Source: Collimonas fungivorans Ter331 (GTDB taxonomy: Bacteria > Pseudomonadota > Gammaproteobacteria > Burkholderiales > Burkholderiaceae_D). Taken from it: a DNA stretch of 64,000 nucleotides. The DNA lies in assembly GCF_000221045.1 (NCBI RefSeq), contig NC_015856.1, positions 2,114,687 to 2,178,686 of the forward strand. The letters are read 5' to 3'. A program made the translations under genes and the position numbers. Shown here in pieces: positions 53,001 to 60,077 of the stretch. Position 1 is the first letter of the stretch; every line of letters begins with the position of its first letter. The notes beneath the pieces were generated by a model that had not been told where the DNA came from, searched no databases, and saw nothing but the letters and a program-made list of their open reading frames with translations.

Positions 53001-55416
53001 CGTCGACGTGCAACGTACCCTGAACACCTATGCCATCACCGGCGATGGCGGTAACGACGTCATTATGATGGTATCAAATGACGCATCAAACGGCATACAA
53101 AGCGCCTCGTTCATGGGGACCGTCAATACTGGGGACGGTAATGTATACGTGAATCTCGGCACGACCAGCAGTATTAATCCCGATTTCGGGGCGGGACAGG
53201 ATTACTCTTCGCCGGAACCAAGCTCCGATCGCTCCTTTATTGTCGCCGGTGCTGGAAACGATACGCTGATTGGGACCGATGGTGCCGACACGATAGTTGG
53301 CGGCTCCGGTTTCGATTACATGGACGGAGGTTTAGGAACAAATACCTATTATGTATCGATGCATGGCGATGCTACCGACATTATCGATGACACAGGGGAC
53401 ATGGAAAATAGCTGGCAAATTCAGGAAGGTTACGGCGGTGTCGTCCCCAATAAGACGTTGGTGATGCCCGACGGACTGCTTGCGAAGGATCTTAACTATC
53501 GCATAGTGCAGGACCCCGCTTATCCAGGATCCAGCATTCTCCAGATTAACTATGGCACATCGAATGTTTGGGTGGTATATCAGGAAGGTATTTTGGAGTC
53601 GACTATGTATGGCTCGAACCCGGCGGTGTTGTCTATCGGCGTCAATCGCATAGCGTTTTCCGACGGCAGCACCATGACGCTGGACCAGTTTATGGCCGCC
53701 GCACACCAGATGGCCGATGACTATACGCCTTCGGTAAGCGCTTCCGATCAGGTTCTTCAATTGAATCAAACTGTTGCTGTATCCGGCCTTTTCACTGCCA
53801 GCGACACCGGCAGTAATGCGATTACTTGGTACAGGGTATCGAATAGCGGAATCGACTCAGGCTACTTTACGTTGAACGGCAAGCGGCAATCGTCAGATGC
53901 ACCTATTTACTTGACTAAGCCGCAATTGAGCGGGTTGCAATATGTGACTGGTGCTACAGCTGGCGATGATTTGATACAGGTCAGCGCATTTGACGGTGCG
54001 GCCTGGAGTGTGGTGGCGCCGATCAGTATCGTCACCACTTCAAACAACGTCCTGCAAGCAACGTCGAGTAATCAAGTGTTAACCGGCACTGCTGCAGCGG
54101 CGGACGTGTTGATCGGTGGTTATGCCAATGACACCTTGGTTGGTGGCGGGACGCAAGACACGTTTTTCCTGCGTCGCGGCGATGGCAATGTCGTTGTGTC
54201 CGAAGCGTCAGATACAAATGGCAACAATACGTTGAGATTTGGCGGTGGCGTCACGTCAGATGACCTGCAACTGACTCAGCAGGGGAGCGATGTGCTGGTC
54301 AAGTATGGAACATCTTCAGATAGTGTTCTTGTGAAGAATCTTGACACTTTTAGTGGGACTGCGACGATTGATAAATTCCAATTCGCTGACGGCAGTCACA
54401 GTGCTTATTCGAGCAGCGGTCAGGGCGATTTTCTGGTTACCAACTATGACAGTACCGGTAATAAGACCGGCGATCAATGGCAACACACCGACGGCACCAC
54501 AGGATTTGATCGGGTGGCCAGCGACGGCACGACGGAAACAGCAGTGACCACCACCAATAGCGATGGGTCGACTTACAGTACCGATCAAATTGCTTACGCG
54601 AATGGCACTTCGCAACAAAGCTGGAGCCGCAGCGACGGCGCTGCCGGCAGCACCAATACTAATACTGCCGGCGTTGTAAAGGGTAGTAGCTCAGTCAGCA
54701 TCAACGGCAGTCAGGAGATCGACAGCGGTAGCGGGCATGTATTGGTTGGCAGTCCCGGTGCCGACGCCATCAGCGGCAGCGATGACAATGCCTTGTTGAT
54801 AGGTGGTACGGGCAACGATACGATCACGACCGGGACCGGTGGCAACGTGATCGGTTTTAACCTGGGCGATGGTCAGGATACCGTTGTTGCCAATGCAGGG
54901 GACAGTAATGTGCTTTCTCTCGGAGGAAAATTCAGCTACGCCGATCTTGCCTTTCAGAAAAACGGCAACAACCTGATCCTGGATGTGAGCAGCAGCGATG
55001 CCATCACACTTCAGGATTGGTACGCTTCGTCTGATAATCAGCAACTGGTTACTTTGCAGGTCATTGAAGCTGCAACTGCAGACTATTCATCGAGATCGAT
55101 AGATACGCTGAAAAACACCAAGGTGGAAACGTTTGACTTCCAGCAATTGGTAGAGGCTTTCGATCAAGCGCAAATCGATAATCCGACGAGGGGTGCGTGG
55201 AGCCTCTCCAGCAGCCTACTTGATGCTCATCTGAGCAATAGCGACACAACGGCATTGGGAGGGGATTTGGCTTATGAATATGGTGTTCGGGGCAACCTTA
55301 CCGGCTTCAATGTCGCTGCTGCCGAAACTGTCATTGCCAATACGCAGTTTGCAACTTCACCTCAGAATTTACATCCATGGGGGAGCGTTAGTGGAACGGC
55401 CGCGCAGATACGATGA
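47029..55416 (+). CDS. Giant RTX calcium-binding protein, type I secretion substrate
   Basis: 2795 aa, no signal peptide. Residues 1-390 have no recognised domain; about 540-640 look Calx-beta-like; many glycine-rich nonapeptide runs (GGxGxDxxx) follow at about 680-1165, 1268-1334, 1490-1545, 1655-1730, 2073-2104 and 2573-2608. Between them are HCBP-related segments (YVFNAGFGQAEIS..., FADGTSLTIAQLIAQ) and a cadherin-like stretch (about 2238-2335). The C-terminal 110 residues, with GGDLAYEYGVRGNL and SPQNLHPWGS, resemble the export signals of other large betaproteobacterial RTX proteins. No protease, lipase or pore-forming domain seen, so adhesin or surface layer is more likely than toxin. Confidence 0.92.
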   Translation: MTDTHTPSQMPFDAGQLQKIRTLLKQQGLLDANGKVVDTLATFGNSPPKGAFAPIYAEISKIISAVGSTVDPKIQYWFSKAADINNDVTSDPADDYIRGVTQYGLAMRHKLDGLSQSAIDIGLQQTSNLIGENVINEILGDGGIPDFGYMISGDISAAIGNDALGRFQQDAGGWGGSFYYWNAPLNYGTTLPVISVGNVIANGGTVLTNGAAVTYPSSLKEFYYANSNASADFAIPEISTVAASSSVGGILGTLITQGGLPNFPKAVNDAWVAVLSGSQAQTPIMVKAKLFADTIEVLIGRFLTGNFVPGPHSTGQPTILVSNNAVTTTYSNNGIITQNFGSSGNDSLQWQNAAGVIGNVSIDASGAIRIDANNATEVAVIDSDSRIDYVKGSGARIVGSSGDQDTLYGGVGSSTYVLQTLTTGIKDTIDDQDGLGSLYVGSNLINGKGAQTGQQANSWSDANGTLYQFVPLSADAQIGTMLISGGNFIGPGQIAINDFDLGKAVTDANGDLGIHLSQEIGLTADTSETNLFANGMPANQKADVALGNSQTFTVHALADSTAAQTIQLALSGGGSYALSTGATQTAFNGKISVTIAAGQDSATFSLIDLSNTNQADAPTLTATYTDTNGTVTSNTLAITFDHPAADPSTPPTVVGTVSTAPVSIDGSKYNYTEFNGDGLVTGNSGGNGILTGDGNSVINGSGALDVIIAGNGNNQIYANVQTDVATALTQAKAAQASGKRGDLISVGNGNNTIVGGNGNDAVFTGSGNNTLILGSGAVTVTGGVIVHSPISGEGVANWASSTEFSSDVGAETTDTGGIVRDSTGFNAPNPYYANYISDTPVGIGNDTIFGGTGNSVYYLSNGNNYLDAGGGNDFIGAGVGNNTIFGGIGNDTIRGAGGNNYINAESGNDLIAAYGGNNTIVGGTGNDTIFSGDNTSNWASSITTENNYINGGSGKSVIYGAGGNDTLIGGTGNVTIYGGDGTEDITGGSGHDVLYGGSGTDVIHAGDGGTADSATSIYAGSGNTTIYGGGGTDVIYGSSGTEVIYAGDGGNATAATQIHAGNGNVTVYGGLGTDQIAGGSGTDVLYAGDGGTADGPTTVFAGTGSDTLYGGAGVDILDATNGNNVLLVAGSGDATLLGGSGDDTLIAGGGTDKLVGGAGNNAYVFNAGFGQAEISSTSGSDVIQFGAGISASDLTVTAALAADGSGVLEIEGAGTILVDSGLSSAVSAVNFADGTSLTIAQLIAQTGAQSETIAGATGNILFSTGAGDSVQGGSGNDTLSAWGGKATLTAGSGNNVLYAGGGNDLLVGAAGNDTLIAGAGNDTLISGTGADTLVSNSSGTTFVVNNVQDVIQLPSSQNQNDTIVSSVDYVLPDAITTLTLTGSANLAGTGNTWNSVITGNAGNDILTAVSGETTLIAGAGTDTMIGSAGDTVFVVNSLNDVLVEQAVHGTATVQTNLSYTLASNFDNLILTGSANLVGTGNDLNNQLTANGGNDTLIAGGGNDTLLGGSGNDRLIAGSGNDSLNGGAGIDTLVAGSGNDVMSAQTGSTYVFNQGFGQTEIYNAAGSTLQFGAGIAPSDLTLSLTLYGNTPSIILTDSAGGTVTVDGGLSTANNTTYAFADGATLNLNQLIAQTQSTPVTLAGQEGNLVFAAHGNASLVGSSGNDTLYGWGNSDTLVAGSGNNTLYGEDANDILVGGTGLDTLYGGTGNDTMIAGTGENTLVGGQSNDTFMLTEGGVTTINSSTQSGIETLWLPEKMRLSDFFAVQVGQDLYINSNSLDTTTIINGYFNTQPQSVGWVLGGDNDSPVFLQTWVAAQQANLTGGAIDYSSKISALEQAYKAQLNADLTSIGKNGTWLDDSVGRANVGDYYSNNASGVAGTVVNYLFNGVRLDKLTVSGGNLTLSSIDDNVDTTQVHETTVTGFKTVPVYKLVQLTTGTVVDMGPPSSTGGGSNLSSDELNLLPNGDVGFIVPGLMREVQAGTISQAYTYQASTVDVQRTLNTYAITGDGGNDVIMMVSNDASNGIQSASFMGTVNTGDGNVYVNLGTTSSINPDFGAGQDYSSPEPSSDRSFIVAGAGNDTLIGTDGADTIVGGSGFDYMDGGLGTNTYYVSMHGDATDIIDDTGDMENSWQIQEGYGGVVPNKTLVMPDGLLAKDLNYRIVQDPAYPGSSILQINYGTSNVWVVYQEGILESTMYGSNPAVLSIGVNRIAFSDGSTMTLDQFMAAAHQMADDYTPSVSASDQVLQLNQTVAVSGLFTASDTGSNAITWYRVSNSGIDSGYFTLNGKRQSSDAPIYLTKPQLSGLQYVTGATAGDDLIQVSAFDGAAWSVVAPISIVTTSNNVLQATSSNQVLTGTAAAADVLIGGYANDTLVGGGTQDTFFLRRGDGNVVVSEASDTNGNNTLRFGGGVTSDDLQLTQQGSDVLVKYGTSSDSVLVKNLDTFSGTATIDKFQFADGSHSAYSSSGQGDFLVTNYDSTGNKTGDQWQHTDGTTGFDRVASDGTTETAVTTTNSDGSTYSTDQIAYANGTSQQSWSRSDGAAGSTNTNTAGVVKGSSSVSINGSQEIDSGSGHVLVGSPGADAISGSDDNALLIGGTGNDTITTGTGGNVIGFNLGDGQDTVVANAGDSNVLSLGGKFSYADLAFQKNGNNLILDVSSSDAITLQDWYASSDNQQLVTLQVIEAATADYSSRSIDTLKNTKVETFDFQQLVEAFDQAQIDNPTRGAWSLSSSLLDAHLSNSDTTALGGDLAYEYGVRGNLTGFNVAAAETVIANTQFATSPQNLHPWGSVSGTAAQIR
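50041..50409 (+). repeat. Three 123-bp (41-residue) supra-repeats inside the RTX gene
   Basis: Units start at 50041, 50164 and 50287, each beginning AGDGG and each exactly 123 bp; the third diverges after about 32 residues. Each unit contains four short RTX nonapeptides. This higher order points to growth by tandem duplication. Confidence 0.75.
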
Positions 55417-55449
55417 AGCGTTCGTGTTTGAGTTGTCAAGGTCGAGGTT

Positions 55450-56829
55450 ATGCTGATGAACGATAGGAAATCTGTGCTATCGCCAGAGGCGCTGGACTTC
55501 GCACCGGGTCTGTTGGCCATTCAGGAAAGTCCGCCGGCGCGGCTGCCACGTACAGTCATGTACATGGTGATCGTGCTGTGTGCGATCCTGATGCTCTGGT
55601 CGATTTTCGGCAAGCTTGACATTGTGGCCAGCGCCGAGGGTAAGCTGGTGCCGCAAAGTTATGTGAAGATCGTGCAGCCTGCCGACGGCGGGATCATCCA
55701 GGACATTCTGGTGAAGGAAGGGCAGACGGTCGCTGCAGGCCAGGTGCTGATCCGTATGGATGCGAAAGAAGCGCGGGCCGACGAAACCAGTCTGCAGACT
55801 CAACTCATCATGCGCTCGCTTCAATTGCGCAGGGTCGATGCGGAATTAGCCGGATCGCAATTGGTAAAAAAGGCCGATGATCCCGCTGATCTATATACCC
55901 AGGTAGCTGCGCAATACGGCGAGCGTAGACGTGCCTATACCGATGCCCTTGGCGGCGCACAAGAGCTGCTCAAAAAAAGTCAGCGCGACTACGATGCGGG
56001 TAAGGAGGTGTTGGCAAAGCTGCGTGAAGTAACGCCGATTCTCAAGCAGCAGTCCGATGCCTACACCGATATGGGTAAGGACGGCTACGCGCCGTTAGTG
56101 ACCGTGCGTGACAAGCAGCGGGAATATGTCGAAAAACTAAACGATTTACGCGCCCAGGAATCAACCTTGGCAAGCCTGGGCGCCGCGGTTGATGCAGCTG
56201 GCAGGCAAGTGGCGCAGGTGACCTCCAAATATCGCAGCGATTTGCAGAACGAAGAAGTGGAGGCGCAAGGTCAATATCGCAAACTGCAGCAAGACAGCAT
56301 CAAGCAAGAACATAAAACCGGCTTGCTGGAACTGAAGGCGCCGCAGGCCGGCACCATCAAGGATCTCGCGACCCATACCATCGGTACTGTTGTGACGCCT
56401 GGCACGGTCTTGCTTTCTCTTGTCCCGGAAAACGAGCCGCTGATCGCCGAAGTCATGGTCAGCAATGATGATGTGGGTTTTGTGTATCCGCAGCAAAAAG
56501 TCAAACTGAAGCTTGCCGCTTATCCATTTCAAAAGTACGGGATGCTCGACGGCGAAATATTGACGATCGGTGCTGATGCCAATGAAGGTCAAAGCCAGCA
56601 GCAGGATTCCGGTAAAGATCCTTCCGCGAAGAATAGGCCCAACGTAGCGACAACCTACAAAGCCTTGCTGTCCTTGGGCAGCCAAGCGCTGGGGGCGCAA
56701 GGAAAGAAATACAAACTGGTGCCTGGCATGCAAGTGACGGCTGAAATTAGCGAGGGGCGCCGCACGGTGATGCAATACCTGTTGTCGCCGGTACAAAAGG
56801 CCTTGCAGGAAAGTGGTCGTGAACGATGA
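55450..56829 (+). CDS. Type I secretion periplasmic adaptor (HlyD family)
   Basis: 459-aa membrane-fusion protein linking the inner-membrane transporter with the outer-membrane channel. A short cytoplasmic N-terminus, one helix (TVMYMVIVLCAILMLWSIF at about 37-55), a lipoyl half-motif (VQPADGGIIQDILVKEGQTV), a long coiled-coil hairpin (about 115-285), and the second half-motif LLELKAPQAGTIKDLATHTIG, then a beta-barrel domain ending in EGRRTVMQYLLSPV, which is the conserved HlyD C-terminus. ATG 55456 is an alternative start. Ends with an ATGA overlap into the TolC-like gene. Confidence 0.93.
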   Translation: MLMNDRKSVLSPEALDFAPGLLAIQESPPARLPRTVMYMVIVLCAILMLWSIFGKLDIVASAEGKLVPQSYVKIVQPADGGIIQDILVKEGQTVAAGQVLIRMDAKEARADETSLQTQLIMRSLQLRRVDAELAGSQLVKKADDPADLYTQVAAQYGERRRAYTDALGGAQELLKKSQRDYDAGKEVLAKLREVTPILKQQSDAYTDMGKDGYAPLVTVRDKQREYVEKLNDLRAQESTLASLGAAVDAAGRQVAQVTSKYRSDLQNEEVEAQGQYRKLQQDSIKQEHKTGLLELKAPQAGTIKDLATHTIGTVVTPGTVLLSLVPENEPLIAEVMVSNDDVGFVYPQQKVKLKLAAYPFQKYGMLDGEILTIGADANEGQSQQQDSGKDPSAKNRPNVATTYKALLSLGSQALGAQGKKYKLVPGMQVTAEISEGRRTVMQYLLSPVQKALQESGRER

Positions 56830-58187
56830 CGGTATTATTAGTTTGCAGAAAAACGTTTTACATTCACGTATCCTGCGTCATATTCACCGCCAGTGCTTTG
56901 GTACCTGCTCACGCCACCGATATCATTGACGCCTACCGGTTGGCGCAAAGCAGTGATCCTGTCTTTGAGTCTGCGCGTTATGCGTTAGAGAGCGCCCAGC
57001 AAAAGATTCCGCAAGCGCGCGCCGGATTGCTGCCAGCCGCCGGAGTTGTCGGCAACAAGGGATATACGCGTGCCGATACACGCTTCACTGGCGAAGATCC
57101 CGTCGATCGCCATATGAAATCGTGGGCGTGGAATTTGCAGTTGACGCAGCCGCTGGTCCATGCGGGAAGTCTCTACGCCTACCGTGAATCGGAATTGCTC
57201 GTCGAACAAGCCGCCGCACAGTACGCAAAAGCGGAGCAGGATATGTTGCTACGGGTTGCTGAAGCGTATTTTGGCGTGCTCGTCGCGCAGGAAGCAATCG
57301 CAGCGGCCGACGCGCAAATCAGCGCGTTGGACGAACAGCTCGGGCAGGTAAAACGTGGGTACACACTGGGTATCCATTCCGTGACCGATATCGATGAAAC
57401 CAGATCACGTCTGGGTTCGGCAAGGTCGCAAAAGGTGGCAGCGCTGAATGATCTCGTCAGCAAGCGCGCCGACCTGGAGAAGGTGACAGGGCAGGAGCTG
57501 GCTCAGCTTGCCGTATTAGGCGCTGCGGTCACGTTGCCAGAACCGGTTCCGATGGATGCGCGTACCTGGATGGATCAAGCCCGTACAGATAATGCCACCG
57601 TACGTGCACAAACTGCGGCCTTGGCAGCCGCCAAAGTGGATATCAAGAAAAATCGGTCCGACTATCTGCCGACGATTGATCTGACCAGTTCTTACGGCAG
57701 CAACTATGCCTCGAATAGCCTGACCACGCCGAACGACTATGCGACACGATCGAAATCGCTTCAGATTGGCTTGCAAGTCAATATTCCGCTTTATTCCGGT
57801 GGGATGACCAATGCGAGAGTCAGCGAAGCTGTCGCCAATGCGGGTAAGGCACGGGCCGACTTGGAGGCGGCGAGCCGACAGGCTGCTACCGATGCACAGC
57901 AGGCGTTTGCCGGCGTCGTCAATGGTGTGGCGCAAATTGAAGCATTAAATTCTGCGGTCGAGTCAGGAGTGAATGCAGTAAAAGGCAATCGTGCGGGATA
58001 CCGCTTGGGAATTCGGATCAACCTTGACGTACTTAACGCTGAGCAGCAGCTTTACGCCGTTAAAAAGGATCTGGCAAAAGTCCGCTATGACACCTTATTG
58101 CAAGGGTTGAAATTGAAGGCGGCGGCGGGCACCCTGGAAGAGGCTGATTTATCGGGGATTAACGATTTGCTTGTGCACGAACGGTAA
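56826..58187 (+). CDS. TolC family outer-membrane channel of the type I system
   Basis: 453 aa with a signal sequence ending VPAHA and the duplicated TolC/OEP fold: DIIDAYRLAQSSDPVFESARY at the start, then RSDYLPTIDLTSSYG and VNIPLYSGGMTNARVSEA in the second half, with the final LNAEQQLYAVKKDLAKVRYDTLLQGLKLKAAAGTL. The trimeric channel completes the export path for the RTX protein. Overlaps the HlyD gene by 4 bp. The locus ends here; the next gene is 84 bp on and unlike it. Confidence 0.92.
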   Translation: MTVLLVCRKTFYIHVSCVIFTASALVPAHATDIIDAYRLAQSSDPVFESARYALESAQQKIPQARAGLLPAAGVVGNKGYTRADTRFTGEDPVDRHMKSWAWNLQLTQPLVHAGSLYAYRESELLVEQAAAQYAKAEQDMLLRVAEAYFGVLVAQEAIAAADAQISALDEQLGQVKRGYTLGIHSVTDIDETRSRLGSARSQKVAALNDLVSKRADLEKVTGQELAQLAVLGAAVTLPEPVPMDARTWMDQARTDNATVRAQTAALAAAKVDIKKNRSDYLPTIDLTSSYGSNYASNSLTTPNDYATRSKSLQIGLQVNIPLYSGGMTNARVSEAVANAGKARADLEAASRQAATDAQQAFAGVVNGVAQIEALNSAVESGVNAVKGNRAGYRLGIRINLDVLNAEQQLYAVKKDLAKVRYDTLLQGLKLKAAAGTLEEADLSGINDLLVHER

Positions 58188-58271
58188 CCAGTTGATTGGC
58201 ACAAACGATGAGTCTCTGGAAGAGGTTGAGCCAGTAACCGATTAATTCAATAACGCAATACCTAGACGGCC

Positions 58272-58532
58272 ATGACAATACAAAACATGAACATCGCATC
58301 GGCAAAAGAATTGCATCATCAAATCGAAGTAGCTATCGAAAAAATCAATGCGAACAAAAAACCAAAAATTCTAACTTGGAATGGGGAACGGATTGTCCTC
58401 ACGCCGATTGACGGACTGCGTGCCGCCAGGTTGATCGGACAGTGGAACTGTTTGGGTGTTTACGGCGTCGATGCCACTTCAGAGCAGATATTGGATGATT
58501 TATGCGTCGTTATTGAGGAAATGAAGCGGTGA
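58272..58532 (+). CDS. Small hypothetical protein, 86 residues
   Basis: Hydrophilic, mainly helical at the N-terminus (SAKELHHQIEVAIEKINANKKPKI), then TWNGERIVLTPIDGLRAARLIGQWNCLGVYGVDATSEQILDDL. I do not recognise the family; the size and fold pattern would suit an antitoxin or a small regulatory protein, but no toxin gene follows. No strong ribosome site; a second ATG at 58287 is possible. Its stop overlaps the first codon of a transposase relic. Confidence 0.4.
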   Translation: MTIQNMNIASAKELHHQIEVAIEKINANKKPKILTWNGERIVLTPIDGLRAARLIGQWNCLGVYGVDATSEQILDDLCVVIEEMKR

Positions 58533-58860
58533 AAGAACATCGTTGTGCATTGGCTGTTGATTTGTCTGCCAGATTCGCCCCAATTGTCATTGGTCGCAAA
58601 AACCGGTTGTTCGCCGGCAGCCTGCGCATGGCCAACGTGCCGTGGCAGCGAGGAGCCTGATCCATCGGCCAGGCTCATGGTCACGATGGCCGCGATCATG
58701 TCTGCTACGACTGGCAGCACTACGTCCCGCTGGTGCAGCGCTCCGCAACGACACCCGTTTGCCAGCGGAGACGTCGAAATAATTGATCGAGCATCTGCGG
58801 CAAGCCGAAAACACAGACCGGGCCGTGCGATCAGTGCGCCACCCGTTGCCATCGGCCCTT
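58529..58860 (+). pseudogene. Decayed transposase remnants (IS66-like, then IS21 IstA-like)
   Basis: Two short decayed pieces. Around 58586-58635 the frame reads APIVIGRKNRLFAGSLR, matching the well-conserved end region of IS66-family transposases, but is cut off by a stop at 58661. Around 58694-58740 another frame reads DHVCYDWQHYVPLVQR, like the IstA transposase of IS21 elements (DWRHYVP...QRKPGAL). Frames change repeatedly and stops interrupt them. No terminal inverted repeats or target duplications were found. The assignments rest on short motif memory and are moderate. Confidence 0.5.
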
Positions 58861-59221
58861 GCCCGCTACAGTAACTGACCTGCAGGCATCGCCTGGCAGC
58901 CCACCCCGGACGAATCTGGAAAATAAAGTCGTAGACAATCGAGCTTAAAGACCGCTGCCCAAGCCATTGGGCAACGCGGTGATGCTACCGGGATCGTAAA
59001 AGACACCACCGATAAGAAAATGGATATCAATCCGACGCAACATGTGATTGGCTTCGTGAAATAATGATTGTTAATATTGCCCAAGGACAATCTATTTGGG
59101 CGACGGCGATAGTCGGGCTTGTGTAGAGGTTGATTCTGGCGCCCGAACTGAATGCTCTCTCCAGCGTTAATTGTTCGGTGTAGGTGGTCACTAGAAGCCC
59201 AGCAAAGAAAGAAAAGAAGAA
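58861..59221. other. Non-coding or decayed stretch before the 207-aa gene
   Basis: No start codon with a ribosome site is evident. An open frame of 45 codons without a proper start ends at 59064 and reads ...SLKTAAQAIGQRGDATGIVKDTTDKK... with the tail QHVIGFVK; it looks like the tail of a lost gene. Near 59204-59221 an A/G-rich run forms the ribosome site of the next gene. Confidence 0.4.
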
Positions 59222-59845
59222 ATGTCTGCTGCTCAAAAAGTGTTCTCGGGATTTTGCATGGTTGTCGCGGCGTGCCTGTGCTTTTACCTGTTGATAGGCG
59301 CTGATCAACCAGACGGCGCCGAGCTCACGCTGACAAGCGCCCGGCAGTCGGACGGCGCCATGCCATTGGCGTCGCCCGACGCCAAGTTCCAGACAACGGC
59401 GGATTCTTCAGATGGCAAACTGCGTTGTGCCGATATGGCGCTAAGCAATCCATACGGGCGGGGCGCCTCGAGCTGTTTGAATGATCCGGAACCGTTGATC
59501 CCTACCGCGGATGGAGACGCGAAGAGCTTGCGCGCCAAACTGGATCTGGTATGGCCATGCCAAGGAGTCCAGCAACCGAATGCGGCATCGTCTGAATGCA
59601 CCAAGATCAACGCCGACGCGGCAAGTCTGGTCAGGCAGCTCGAAACGCTGGCAGAGCGGGGCGACAGCCAGGCAAGCACCGATCTGTCGAATCTGGTGCA
59701 TAGCCGGAAAAAAAGCGCTACCGGTGAATATTTAGATGCGCTTGCCCATGCAGAAGCCCGGATCTCGCACAGGTCGATCAGTGGCGGAATAGAAGCGGAG
59801 AAACAGATTTCTCGGCCGCCCCCGGCTTCCGCCGACGGTGCATGA
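59222..59845 (+). CDS. Membrane-anchored or exported hypothetical protein
   Basis: 207 aa; a purine-rich AAAGAAGAA site precedes the ATG. An N-terminal hydrophobic helix (FSGFCMVVAACLCFYLLIGA) gives a signal anchor or signal peptide. The rest is hydrophilic, Asp/Ala/Ser-rich, with four cysteines (RCADMALSN, SSCLNDPE, VWPCQGV, SSECTKIN) that could form two disulfides in the periplasm. Length and cysteine spacing do not match a family I know. Third-position G/C is high, unlike the transposase relics to its left, so it is probably a resident gene. Confidence 0.55.
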   Translation: MSAAQKVFSGFCMVVAACLCFYLLIGADQPDGAELTLTSARQSDGAMPLASPDAKFQTTADSSDGKLRCADMALSNPYGRGASSCLNDPEPLIPTADGDAKSLRAKLDLVWPCQGVQQPNAASSECTKINADAASLVRQLETLAERGDSQASTDLSNLVHSRKKSATGEYLDALAHAEARISHRSISGGIEAEKQISRPPPASADGA

Positions 59846-60077
59846 CTCATGGACGACACAAGGGTATTTCGCTTACCTGAGACCAAGCTGACGCGGTCCG
59901 CTCAAGCCGGGGTGCGGCGGGTTTGCCGGCATCGGCTCACTTCATCGACGTTCACATTATTAGGCACTCAGCACAATACGTTTTTGCCGCAATGGATTTT
60001 ACGGGGCTAGAAGTAATGGCCTGTGGAATGGAGTGTCGAGAGACATGGTATCGAAGTAAATAACTATGGAGACTGAA

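Noticed and set aside
47029-55416. LapA-type adhesin under LapD/LapG control
   Set aside because: No N-terminal retention module or TAAG cleavage motif recognised, and no lapD/lapG genes nearby; the c-di-GMP protein at 21754 is 25 kb away.
47029-55416. RTX toxin of the HlyA type
   Set aside because: No hlyC-like acyltransferase gene and no pore-forming hydrophobic domain before the repeats.
59849-60010. 53-codon plus-strand frame between the 207-aa gene and the arabinofuranosidase
   Set aside because: No ribosome site and no recognisable features; likely chance.
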